A stretch of 25,626 nt of DNA, from NCBI GenBank assembly GCA_023091735.1, contig JALKBU010000760.1, forward strand, positions 1-25,626. The letters run 5' to 3'. The DNA comes from Trichomonas tenax. Taxonomy: Eukaryota; Parabasalia; Trichomonadida; Trichomonadidae. Shown here one piece after another: positions 16,796 through 25,613 of this stretch. The notes under the pieces were generated by a model. The model was not told the origin of the DNA. It worked only from the letters and a program-made list of their open reading frames with translations, and did no database searches. Position numbers and translations under genes: made by a program. Every line of letters begins with the position of its first letter. The stretch's first letter is position 1.

Positions 16796-16996
16796 TGACA
16801 CGTAAACTAATATTCTGACAAATAAATATCAAAAACGACACGTAAAATTTAAAAATGCAATGTAAAATCGAAAATATTTTATATATTTTTGCCATGTATT
16901 TTGATAATTTGTCATGTAAATTAGAAATTTGCACTGTAAAATACCAAATCTGAAAAATATTTAAAAAAATATTTTTTTGTTTTTGCCGTGTAAAAT
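16796..16996 (+). repeat. Degenerate tandem array with 20-bp period
   Basis: Eight related units start at 16796, 16816, 16836, 16856, 16890, 16910, 16930 and 16984. The steps are 20, 20, 20, 34, 20, 20 and 54. The unit core is approximately TGNCATGTAAAAT followed by A/T-rich filler: TGACACGTAAAC, TGACAAATAAAT, CGACACGTAAAAT, TGCAATGTAAAAT, TGCCATGTATT, TGTCATGTAAATT, TGCACTGTAAAAT, TGCCGTGTAAAAT. A weaker unit may precede at 16775. The array is either a decayed minisatellite or clustered factor sites on one face of the helix. Confidence 0.6.
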
Positions 16997-17026
16997 ATGG
17001 TGACGTTTATTAATTTTTAAGATTTA

Positions 17027-17224
17027 ATGTTTCGTCCTTGTCCCACGATTATTGAGATTGGAACAGACGAAGATCTCCAACAGTTCCAAGAAATTGTCGA
17101 AAAGAGATCAACTCCTGTCACTCCTAATATTAAACAAAAGAGAATTTTCGAATCTCCAGACGTAAAGATGCCTCAGAGACAAATCATTTCAACGCCAACA
17201 GGTGAAATTTCAAGTCCTCATTAG
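17027..17224 (+). CDS. Small 65-residue protein rich in Ser/Thr-Pro sites
   Basis: No family recognised. The N-terminal half has a short ordered-looking part (CPTIIEIGTDEDLQQFQEIV, 5-24). The rest is probably disordered and carries five Ser/Thr-Pro dipeptides in 65 residues: T29-P, T32-P, S43-P, T56-P and S63-P. TPNIK (32-36) has a downstream lysine as Cdk sites often do, and KRIF (38-41) is faintly like a cyclin-docking RxL motif. The spread of Pro-directed sites suggests a Cdk or MAP-kinase substrate or regulator. That is inference. It is divergent from the coiled-coil gene, with AATAAA 43 nt after the stop. Despite its length, a clean start, composition unlike the spacer and a poly(A) signal support a real gene. 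Confidence 0.55.
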   Translation: MFRPCPTIIEIGTDEDLQQFQEIVEKRSTPVTPNIKQKRIFESPDVKMPQRQIISTPTGEISSPH

Positions 17225-17266
17225 CATTTATAGTGTTTACAAAACTGTTTGTTTTTATATTATTAA

Positions 17267-17272
17267 AATAAA
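17267..17272 (+). promoter_or_regulatory. Candidate AATAAA poly(A) signal of the 65-residue gene
   Basis: AATAAA in the context TAAAATAAATGATAAA, about 43 nt after the TAG at 17222-17224. It lies in the short spacer before the convergent Utp15 gene. Confidence 0.45.
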
Positions 17273-17351
17273 TGATAAATCATCAAAAAACACATCCAAA
17301 TTCAAATAAAATCTATAATAATCTTTATAAAAAATAGCAAAAGTCAATACT

Positions 17352-18806
17352 CTATTTGAGGAGGAGGTCGATCTTGCCTATGAGCTTCGCCGCACGCCTC
17401 TGCTCTCTAAGTTCTTCACCAATCTTTGAGCTGAGCTCGTCAAACATCTTTCCGACAGCAGGAACGTCTCCTATGACGCGCCTGTATATTCTCTCGAAGA
17501 CAATAACAGCTTTGAGGACAACAGAATTCCATGTAGGATTCGAAACGTTGTTAATAAGGAATTTAAGAAGCGGCTGCACGCCAACAGCGTCTCTTCCAGC
17601 TATAGCAGCATCGAGGCCACCTAAACGATCGAGTTCGTCGATCATTCCTATGCCTATGGCTGGGTCAGACTCTTTGAGGGCGTAATCTAAAGCTTCAGCG
17701 AATTCAAATCTAAGTAAGCACTGATTCCATTTCTCCTTCCGCTGGTTTACAGGAGGCTTGAAGATTCTAAAGTTTGCTGGCATCTGCACCTGCGGCCTCT
17801 CCTGCTTCGCTGCACGGATTGCCGGAAGGTGCCTGATCTGTACAACGCCGCCAGAGAGCGCGCAAGCGAACTTTGTCGCGTCGGGAAGAGCATCGAAACT
17901 TACGATGTCTGAGTGCATTTTGATTGTGCAGAGTGTTGCGAATGAGGCCGGATCAACGACTTTAATCGATCTATCTGCAGAAGCAGTGACTAAATTCGAT
18001 CTTGCGATTGTTAATCCAACAATTGGTCTGTTATGTAGTGTAAATGTTCCAACTTTCGAGATTTTAGCGAGAATGTCGATAGCGACGATATTTTCTGCAG
18101 AAGCAGCAAAAACTCTTCTGCCTTTTGCAATAATATTTGATATTGGATTTTCAGTTTCGATTGAACCGATCTTTTCACCGCTGTTCAGGTCCCATACAGC
18201 GACGGTTTTGTCGTGCGAACCAGAAACCCATATGTTGCCTGAATCGAGAGGAATGATTGAAGAAACTGCGTCTTCATGCGCTTTGATTACGAGGACGTCT
18301 TTAGCGCCCGCGACGTCGAGGATCTGTATTGTGCCGTCTCCACATGCGGCAACGACTGAATTCGAGAACTGTGAGAAAGCTAAATCGTGAATAACTCCTG
18401 CGTGCAATTTATAACGTCTGAGAAGTGTCTGGTGGTCTTTTGTCGGATAAATGTCAACAGTGCCGTCCTGTCGACCCAAAGCGATCAAAATTCCGTCAGA
18501 TCTGAAAGAAACTGCGGAAAATGGCGCTTTTGTCTTAGCATAGGCCCATTCCTGAGTGTAGGACTTGCCATTGATCCATGGACCGGTCAGTCCTGACAAC
18601 ACAACTAAAGGATTTGGCTCGTTTGGAGAAAACTTAATTTGATTTATCGAAGAATTGAACTGAATAATCTTTGTCTCTGTGAGTTTCTGCCATATCGCGG
18701 ACTCTTCGATCTCCTCCTTGCTGCGTGTTTCGCCGACAACGAAAGGAACCGCTCCGACATTGTTAAAGACTTTCATTGATTTTTGTTTGTTTTTGTCTTT
18801 TTTCAT
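17352..18806 (-). CDS. UTP15: Utp15-like SSU processome WD40 protein
   Basis: A 484-residue protein. Residues about 50-335 are a WD40 propeller (VIHDLAFSQFSNSVVAACGD, VSGSHDKTVAVWDLNSGEKI, LVTASADRSIKVVDPASF). Residues about 355-484 match the UTP15 C-terminal domain: KWNQCLLRFEFAEALDYAL, IDELDRLGGLDAAIAGRD, VQPLLKFLINNVSNPTWNSV, and a final LIGKIDLLLK. Utp15 belongs to the UtpA (t-UTP) subcomplex that first binds nascent pre-rRNA in the nucleolus, nucleating the small-subunit processome and aiding rDNA transcription. The usual length is about 510 residues, so this copy is complete. The N-terminal 14 residues are Lys-rich. The start is the first ATG, with no clear TCA-Y-W just upstream. The gene converges with the 65-residue gene and is followed upstream by the tandem deubiquitinase gene. 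Confidence 0.9.
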   Translation of the reverse strand: MKKDKNKQKSMKVFNNVGAVPFVVGETRSKEEIEESAIWQKLTETKIIQFNSSINQIKFSPNEPNPLVVLSGLTGPWINGKSYTQEWAYAKTKAPFSAVSFRSDGILIALGRQDGTVDIYPTKDHQTLLRRYKLHAGVIHDLAFSQFSNSVVAACGDGTIQILDVAGAKDVLVIKAHEDAVSSIIPLDSGNIWVSGSHDKTVAVWDLNSGEKIGSIETENPISNIIAKGRRVFAASAENIVAIDILAKISKVGTFTLHNRPIVGLTIARSNLVTASADRSIKVVDPASFATLCTIKMHSDIVSFDALPDATKFACALSGGVVQIRHLPAIRAAKQERPQVQMPANFRIFKPPVNQRKEKWNQCLLRFEFAEALDYALKESDPAIGIGMIDELDRLGGLDAAIAGRDAVGVQPLLKFLINNVSNPTWNSVVLKAVIVFERIYRRVIGDVPAVGKMFDELSSKIGEELREQRRAAKLIGKIDLLLK

Positions 18807-19104
18807 TTTTCGGTTTTGATTTGAAATTTATTTAATACAACACATAAAACGAAATATTATAAGAAAATTTTCTCAATTGATAAAAATTTCTGTTTGATTA
18901 TCAATAATATATCAAATTCTAATATACATTTAAACATAACTTTTTGATGCCTTTTTAAATATAGAATGTTTCATATTATATTTATATTTATATTTTATAT
19001 CTAAAAATGATTATAAATATATTGTATATTTGTGTTAGATTTGGCGAGTAAGGAAGATGTGTGTAGTAAATATAATAATTTATATAAATAAATAAAAAAG
19101 ATTA
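18807..19104. other. AT-rich spacer between Utp15 and the deubiquitinase gene
   Basis: 298 bases, very AT-rich, with TATA-like and TTTATATTTATA runs at about 18975-19000. It serves as the Utp15 promoter and deubiquitinase 3' end. No gene or RNA is seen. Confidence 0.55.
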
Positions 19105-22100
19105 TTATTTCTTCAATTCTGCAGCAAGTTTCGCATGCCATTGTGAATCAGGATACATTTCAGCAGCATTGAGGATTACGTTCTTTTGCTCTTTGTCTTG
19201 TGTGTTCATTGCAATTGTCATTGTAATTGCAAATAAACCTTCGAGTGGTGCATTTTGCATTGGTTGGAGAGTCCACGGAAGGTGAATGCATTTTTCTTGA
19301 TCGAGAGTGAAGAACAAAGATGATAACATTGCAGGGTTCATCATTGCTTTTACTTCATTCAATGTATTAAGGGTCGCTCTGATATTAGCAAAATTCTTTG
19401 TTTCCTTGAAGTGCTGTGATATTTCCATACCAAGATGTCTGAGGAACACTGGAGGAGCCGGCGTGTCCATCCAAAGCTTGAGAAGTAGCAACAACAAGCT
19501 TGAAATCCATTCATCTCTTTCTTGCTCGGAAAGGTCATTGCCGATGATGTCACTGTCGTTGAATAATGCAGGAAGATCTTCTTTTGCAAACTCGAAGATC
19601 GCCATCAAGATCTTGATGACCATATTCCGTCCTTGCTTGGCATTCTTCGCCAAATTAAAGTACAATGTAACAACTTTAGGATCTTTCAGCAATATATCTG
19701 CAACTTGGTTCGATGCTTGATGAACAATATTTTGAACATATGTAATACTCTGCTCGAAGAATGGCACTGTTGGTGAGATTCCGGTGATGCCGACTAAGAG
19801 CGCTTTGATGGATTCCGTCTTTCCAAAGAGATAAGGACCGTTTGCCTGGATGCAGTCATTCTTGAAGAACGTAAGGATATGGAATAGCTGAGGTGTTGTT
19901 CCCTTTGTAAGGTTAAGAACAATGACCTTGTAAAGCCTTGAAGCATTCGCGTATCTCTTGGAGCATTCCTTAGCAAAATCAACGATTAAAGAAATAGCAC
20001 TTGGATCCTTCATTGTGGTGATGACTTCGGCAACAATTGAAGAACCGTTCTCAGGAAGAATTGCTTCAACACCAAGCTTCGTCTTTTCAACAGCATACTT
20101 AAGTGCACTGATGTACGCCTTGATTGCGTATTCTCTGTGTGAAACTTTAGCATCAACGACATCAAATGCCTTTCTGACGTTGTCAAGGAGAGTCTCGAGT
20201 TCAGGGCCTTCTGAGTTTACCATGACAGCTGCTGTGCAAGCGAGTTCGATGAGGCAAATCGTGTGAGCATCAAACTTACCACCAACAGCGGCCGTGTCCT
20301 TAAGTGCCTTCGAGTATAAAGAGATATCAGCACCAGCAGGGTTTTTCTCGATCATTTCTCTGAGTGTGTTGAGGAATTGGAAACCTGGGTAATCATCGTA
20401 GCTTCCAGCAGCATTCTTAGCGACAGATTTGTATCTACTATTGGAAATAGCTGGAACATATGATACGTAGTGTGAATAAGCTTTGACTGCGTTATCAGTT
20501 GCTTTCTTCTTCATTGCTTCAATGCAATCACCTCTGATAACTGGTGTGTAGCAGAACAAGAGGGCGCCGAACAAATCATGATTCTTTTTAGCGAATTCCT
20601 CAAGATTTTCAACGCTCATTAATCCTCTTGACATTCTTCCATATGCTTCCTGTGTTGCTAAGTTTCCTTTTTCGAGCCACTCTCTTGGGATAACGAAAGA
20701 CGTCTTCTCTGAGAGTGCAACAATCAGCTCTTCGGAAACAGGGGAACCGCAGTCAATGAACTTGGCGACATTCTTTACGTTAAGCTTTTGAATTAAGTTG
20801 ATAATAGAGTTTCCAATTTTTTCGGAGCTGATAATCCAGCGCATGAAAGGCGGTGAGAACGAACTTATTGGAACTCTCATGTTAACAAGAGTGTTGATGA
20901 TGTGGGATGGATCTGTGATTCTCTTGAAGCGATCTGCAGAGGCTCTATTGGCTTTATTGTTGACAAACTCAGGGATTTCCTTTGTAACGAAGTTGATGAG
21001 CATCTGATCAATATCCAATGAAAGGAGATGCTGTGTATGCGCTTGATCGATCTCTGAGAAGACTTCGAAGATCATGAAAATATCGAATGAATTGCGCCAG
21101 TTGGCAAGAATCTGTTGATTATACTCATAGAATATTGTCATCAATACAATAAACAGTTCGTTGTCAACAGGAAGTTTCTTGAAAACGCACTGAAGAAGAT
21201 GGGCAAATGATTGTCTGATTCTTGGAACTGTACTCTCAATGAAAATGTCTTTAACGATGGTTGCACTCTTATTTTCGATGATGCTATTGAAAGTATTAAA
21301 CATTCCATTATCGAATTGTTCGATTGCGATATTGACAAGTTTTTCGAAGTTGTCAGCATTTGCAGAGTGAGATAACACGTAAAGGAGATATGTGCAAACA
21401 ATGTTATGGTACTCTGGATTTGTAGCAAGCTCGCAGGCGAAGTTAACAAATTCTGTAGAGAAGTAAACTCTGTCCTGAATGAGTCTCTTGTTATCTCTCA
21501 TGATGCCATCAATGATTTCCCTTGATGGATGTAATTCATAGTTCTCAACATCATGTGCGTCTTCGTTAACATAGAAGCAAAGATAAGCACTTGTTCCGAA
21601 TTCCTTGACAGCATTGATAGTTGAAACTGCTTCTTCAACTGATGAATTCGATGCTGCAATATCATTGAAGGCTGTCCACTTGTCTCCCTTGTGATAAGAG
21701 AAGTAGTGCCCAATATCGGCGTCGCCCTGGTGAACGACAACACCAATTAACTTGAATTTATTGTCATTGATAGCGAAAGTCTCAGGAACATCGAATTCAG
21801 TGTCGATCTTGAACCTCATTCCTGTTTCAAGACTGAAATCGAAGCGCTTCAACTGGACAATCAAATATGGTGGAAGCTTCTCGATTGTTGTATATCTTTC
21901 AACGGTGAAAGCTTCAGCAAAGCCATCAGCACGATACTCTGGGATTGATTCAGGTGCGAAGAAGATTCTAAGAGATTCATCGATTGTCTTTATGTTCTTA
22001 ATTGGGAACTGGAGAGAGTTGAATGTATCATTCTTTGATGTGTGGAAATCGTTTCCAACGCCCTTGAAATGTGAAGCTGTGATACCAGAGAACAAATTGC

Positions 22101-25100
22101 TGATTGGATATGCTTCGAGCTTCAAGAATAACTGGAGCAAGAAATCGTGAGCATCCTGCTGCTCGCGTGGATTGACAGGCCGGTTATCCCAGTCCTTCCA
22201 GTGGCTTGCAAACTCATGCATATCGATATACTTGCTTTCGCTGTAGAGCATCTTTGTGAATAAAACTCTCAACGCTTGAAGGTCTTTATCCTTGAAATCA
22301 GTTGAAATAATAAAGTTCCTGAATGGCTCGATGGAGAACAGGACTTGGAGAGTTGAGTTGATGTAGCATGTTGCACCAAGGTTGTTCAATCCGCAGCGAC
22401 CAGTTTCTGCACTGCGCGATTCTTCGAGAGGAGCATAACCCCAAGAAGCATTTGTCGGGAAGTTATCAACAAGAAGTGAGATGATTTGGTTCTTGAATTC
22501 TTCAGATCTGTCCATCATTGACTTCATCAACGAGAATGGTGCTGAAGCAATGCAAACGTTCTTGTTCAAGCATTTAACATAGTTATCAATCATGAAGTCG
22601 GAATAGACATTGATTGGGAATTCTGTCCATCTTTCACAGAGATCTGCAAGGCACAAAAGAACTTCTTTCTCTGTTGAATTGAATTCTCTGAGAATTGCCT
22701 CGAACTCTGAAGCATGAGCGAGATCAACACGAATCTGGCAGAAAATGTAAACATGAGCAAGCTTATCATTTTTTTCAATGAAAATGTTCCAGATATCTTC
22801 AAATGATTGTGACTTAATAAGCTTTGTGTTCAAGATTGCTTCAACAAAACTCCGTCTTTCATCGAAGAGAAGTTTGACTAAGCTTTCCTTTCCTAATTTT
22901 GTTTCAAAGTATTTGATCAACTCGATGAGCATCGAAGAAAGTTTTTCGAATAAATTATCATTTGGAATTGAAACAAGGTCGATAAGTGTTTGAATCAATC
23001 TCTCAGATCCATGTTTGATGAGCTTCAAAGAAATCAATCTACTGTCTGGAAGCAATTTATCGAAGTGATTTTCAAATATTTCACGGATCGATGGAATGAT
23101 ATTAACGCATTTATCCTGGTGGCTGTAAACATATTGGATCTGATACAGATAGATATATGGATCGTTGAAATTGAGTTGAGAAATGGAATAGTTGGCAGGC
23201 GTTGGTAACTGTTCGAGGACTCTCAATGCATCAAGAGCAAATTCTGACTTCAATAAACCAAACAATTCTCCGATATGAGAGAGCAAAATTGTGATTGGAT
23301 GGTTTTGGGCTGTGAAATGAGCTGATGCTGAATACTCGTTTAGGATTCTAACTTCGATTTCCAAAGGATGGAGATCGCGAATGAATCCATTCTTTAAGGC
23401 CGACTTATTGTGGTAAATAATAACGGCAGCTTCCTCAATATCTAATTCTTTGGCAACAAGTGGTTTGATTGTTGCAATTGATTCATGCTTAAGGCAATTA
23501 ATGGTGAAGTTCCTAACTTGTGAAGTGACTTTAATTGTAACAAGTTCATTATCAAATGAAATTTTGTGCTGCTTGAAACCAAGGCTGAGTGGCGAAATAT
23601 GATCGTTTGCAACATTCAAGCACTCATTGCATACAACAAGTGCTGCGTGTGGATGTTCGATAACAGACTTGATTGCTCTTTCAGTCAAAACATCAAGTTT
23701 TTGAGGAAGCTGTGACTTATCCTTAACAGACAAGAGAAGTTGTCTTGCTTCATCATCATCGTTCATTGCTTCAGCCCACAGTTTCTCGTATGAGGCATCA
23801 ATGATACGAGCAACAAGAACAGGATCAGCATTCGATTGTTGAACGTTCAAATAAGCGTGAGTGAGAATTCCAATTGTTTCCTTTCCGGAACAATTGATGA
23901 TATCAATAATTGTGTTATACGAATCTGGACCACATAAAACAGCGCCTGATTCTGGGATGATCATAGAGAAGAACTTGCATTTGAACTCATCGTTGATTGA
24001 TGCGAAGATGCTTTGGATCTGTATAGAAGAAAAGCATGCGTGAGATTTGGAAACAATAGAAACAAGTTTTGTGACAATTTCTGGATTAATTTCATTTTCA
24101 AGACAAGCGTCAATGAGTGGTGCAGGGAAGAAGACAGCCTTTGTGTTTGAAAGAACTGCATCGACAAATGGAATTATCTTCTCAGTGAGTTCCTTTTCTC
24201 TAGCTAATTCAACAGCTTGCTGCAATAAATTCCCAAGATCAGTTTTCGAGGCTGTTCTTGTGAGAATTTCAAGAAGAGATGGATCAGTTCTAACTTTGCT
24301 CCATAACAAAATAGAGACCGTTCTTGAATAATGAGCGCCTTCAAGAAGTCTGCCTTGAATTGCTGGCGCAAGGTCTGGAATTTCAAGAACAACATCAGGG
24401 TCTTTCATCTGCAATGCGATGTCAGCAAATATGTTTTGGCATTGTGTAACAATCGAAATATGCTGTGAATTAACAGCTGTATAGAGCTGATGAACTAAAT
24501 CTTTTGGAATATGATTATGCTTTGCAAAATTGATAAATATTGGTTTTATGACTTCGAATGATTCGAGTGATTGAGCTGCTTTAATGATTTGCGATAATAT
24601 ATCCGTTTCTTCTGGTGTTAATTTTGAAACACCGCTCATTGCTTTATTGAAAATAATCTGAGCAAGTCTAAAACCAGACATTTTGACTTCTGCAATTTCT
24701 GAATTTATAAAACGTGAGATTACGGCTAAAGCACTCGATATAATTGTTGGATGTACTACGCACTCAATGAGATAATCGAAAACAGTAACGATTTGCTTAT
24801 GATTTAAGTTTCTATCATTTGTAACTTGAATTTGATTGTGAATGGCTGTAGAAATTGATTGAGATTGCTGATCGAGCTTGCTGAAGACATTGCTTGGACC
24901 CAAAAATGTCGTAAGACGGCGAAGAATGTCGAATACACAAACAAAATCTTCGATTTGCAATTCATTTTTACTGAGAAGTCCAAATAAGAATGCAGGAAGG
25001 AACTTAGATTTGGCGTGATTTGCAAAATCGATTAATAGCGTAGAATATGGTGAATCTTGTTTTCTTCCATTATATGTATAAATCAACTTAGAAGGGTCGA

Positions 25101-25485
25101 ATATCTTGCCCAAGTATTTGAGCAACTTGAAGTTTTTCCTTGTAGAAAACGTCCAAATGATAATTCCAATTGCAGATTTAATAAAAGCACCAGTGGCGAG
25201 TTCATCATTGCTTTTTAGCTTCGCCACATCAAGTATCTTATCGAGGACAGGCGGGAACATCTCGTAAATGAGAATATCAGTGAAATCCGTGTAAGGAGGC
25301 GGCAATCCTTTGAGTTTTGCTTGCTCAAGCATGCTCGTGAGTTTCGCAAGCTGTGGGGCAAAATCCCTACCTTCATCTATAGCAATTGTAAGAACTGCAC
25401 ATAAAGTATCGGGATCAGAATCTTGCATTGAAATTTTTTTCAAATTATTTGGTGTCATTTTTACTATTTTTTTGACATTTGGCAT
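19105..25485 (-). CDS. Giant ubiquitin-specific protease, USP9X/USP24/USP34-like
   Basis: A 2126-residue protein. The catalytic USP domain lies at about 1028-1306, in the middle of the chain. The Cys box GLNNLGATCYINSTLQVL has nucleophile C1040. LPPYLIVQLKRFDF follows. The His box HQGDADIGHYFSYHKGD has H1260, then WTAFND with N1274 as probable third catalytic residue. A ubiquitin-like fold at about 645-712 precedes it. The long N-terminal (1-640) and C-terminal (1310-2126) flanks are helical, ARM/HEAT-like. This plan is that of USP9X, USP24 and USP34, which remove ubiquitin from signalling and trafficking substrates. The finger region (after SNLFSGITASHF and before LPPYL) lacks the four zinc-ribbon cysteines, and the domain is compact for the family. 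It is intracellular, with no membrane span. It starts at the first ATG (MPNVKKIVKM). The upstream region carries a cluster of TCACTTTT motifs. Confidence 0.9.
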   Translation of the reverse strand: MPNVKKIVKMTPNNLKKISMQDSDPDTLCAVLTIAIDEGRDFAPQLAKLTSMLEQAKLKGLPPPYTDFTDILIYEMFPPVLDKILDVAKLKSNDELATGAFIKSAIGIIIWTFSTRKNFKLLKYLGKIFDPSKLIYTYNGRKQDSPYSTLLIDFANHAKSKFLPAFLFGLLSKNELQIEDFVCVFDILRRLTTFLGPSNVFSKLDQQSQSISTAIHNQIQVTNDRNLNHKQIVTVFDYLIECVVHPTIISSALAVISRFINSEIAEVKMSGFRLAQIIFNKAMSGVSKLTPEETDILSQIIKAAQSLESFEVIKPIFINFAKHNHIPKDLVHQLYTAVNSQHISIVTQCQNIFADIALQMKDPDVVLEIPDLAPAIQGRLLEGAHYSRTVSILLWSKVRTDPSLLEILTRTASKTDLGNLLQQAVELAREKELTEKIIPFVDAVLSNTKAVFFPAPLIDACLENEINPEIVTKLVSIVSKSHACFSSIQIQSIFASINDEFKCKFFSMIIPESGAVLCGPDSYNTIIDIINCSGKETIGILTHAYLNVQQSNADPVLVARIIDASYEKLWAEAMNDDDEARQLLLSVKDKSQLPQKLDVLTERAIKSVIEHPHAALVVCNECLNVANDHISPLSLGFKQHKISFDNELVTIKVTSQVRNFTINCLKHESIATIKPLVAKELDIEEAAVIIYHNKSALKNGFIRDLHPLEIEVRILNEYSASAHFTAQNHPITILLSHIGELFGLLKSEFALDALRVLEQLPTPANYSISQLNFNDPYIYLYQIQYVYSHQDKCVNIIPSIREIFENHFDKLLPDSRLISLKLIKHGSERLIQTLIDLVSIPNDNLFEKLSSMLIELIKYFETKLGKESLVKLLFDERRSFVEAILNTKLIKSQSFEDIWNIFIEKNDKLAHVYIFCQIRVDLAHASEFEAILREFNSTEKEVLLCLADLCERWTEFPINVYSDFMIDNYVKCLNKNVCIASAPFSLMKSMMDRSEEFKNQIISLLVDNFPTNASWGYAPLEESRSAETGRCGLNNLGATCYINSTLQVLFSIEPFRNFIISTDFKDKDLQALRVLFTKMLYSESKYIDMHEFASHWKDWDNRPVNPREQQDAHDFLLQLFLKLEAYPISNLFSGITASHFKGVGNDFHTSKNDTFNSLQFPIKNIKTIDESLRIFFAPESIPEYRADGFAEAFTVERYTTIEKLPPYLIVQLKRFDFSLETGMRFKIDTEFDVPETFAINDNKFKLIGVVVHQGDADIGHYFSYHKGDKWTAFNDIAASNSSVEEAVSTINAVKEFGTSAYLCFYVNEDAHDVENYELHPSREIIDGIMRDNKRLIQDRVYFSTEFVNFACELATNPEYHNIVCTYLLYVLSHSANADNFEKLVNIAIEQFDNGMFNTFNSIIENKSATIVKDIFIESTVPRIRQSFAHLLQCVFKKLPVDNELFIVLMTIFYEYNQQILANWRNSFDIFMIFEVFSEIDQAHTQHLLSLDIDQMLINFVTKEIPEFVNNKANRASADRFKRITDPSHIINTLVNMRVPISSFSPPFMRWIISSEKIGNSIINLIQKLNVKNVAKFIDCGSPVSEELIVALSEKTSFVIPREWLEKGNLATQEAYGRMSRGLMSVENLEEFAKKNHDLFGALLFCYTPVIRGDCIEAMKKKATDNAVKAYSHYVSYVPAISNSRYKSVAKNAAGSYDDYPGFQFLNTLREMIEKNPAGADISLYSKALKDTAAVGGKFDAHTICLIELACTAAVMVNSEGPELETLLDNVRKAFDVVDAKVSHREYAIKAYISALKYAVEKTKLGVEAILPENGSSIVAEVITTMKDPSAISLIVDFAKECSKRYANASRLYKVIVLNLTKGTTPQLFHILTFFKNDCIQANGPYLFGKTESIKALLVGITGISPTVPFFEQSITYVQNIVHQASNQVADILLKDPKVVTLYFNLAKNAKQGRNMVIKILMAIFEFAKEDLPALFNDSDIIGNDLSEQERDEWISSLLLLLLKLWMDTPAPPVFLRHLGMEISQHFKETKNFANIRATLNTLNEVKAMMNPAMLSSLFFTLDQEKCIHLPWTLQPMQNAPLEGLFAITMTIAMNTQDKEQKNVILNAAEMYPDSQWHAKLAAELKK

Positions 25486-25507
25486 ATTTATTTTGAAAAG
25501 AGTCTAT

Positions 25508-25613
25508 GACAAAAGTGAACACCAAAAAGTGACAGGAAAACCTTAAAGTCACTTTTCATGAATAAACTGTCACTTTTTGCGCGGGCGAATTGTCACCTTT
25601 ATAAAAAGTGTCA
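25508..25613. promoter_or_regulatory. Cluster of TCACTTTT/AAAAGTGA motifs and an E2F-like site
   Basis: Upstream of the deubiquitinase ATG are repeated TCACTTTT-type strings in both orientations: AAAAGTGA at 25511 and 25525, the odd palindrome AAAGTCACTTT at 25545-25555, TCACTTTT at 25570, TCACCTTT at 25593 and AAAAGTGTCA near 25604. TTTTTGCGCGGGCG at 25574-25587 overlaps this set and resembles an E2F site. On the gene's strand TCACT/TCATA strings could act as initiators. Confidence 0.45.

Larger units (their letters stand above)
16698..17026. promoter_or_regulatory. Divergent promoter region of the coiled-coil and 65-residue genes
   Basis: 329 bases between divergent starts. From left to right: an E2F-like palindrome at 16721-16742, then an array of degenerate units with an exact 20-bp period (16796-16949, plus one copy at 16984-16996), ending 30 bases before the plus-strand ATG. 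Confidence 0.5.

Noticed and set aside
16698..16895. Hydrophobic N-terminal extension of the coiled-coil protein from the ATG at 16895
   Set aside because: The frame is open, but the DNA there is the AT-rich 20-bp array. The Phe/Ile-rich peptide is what such DNA gives by chance, and the 20-bp unit is not a multiple of three.
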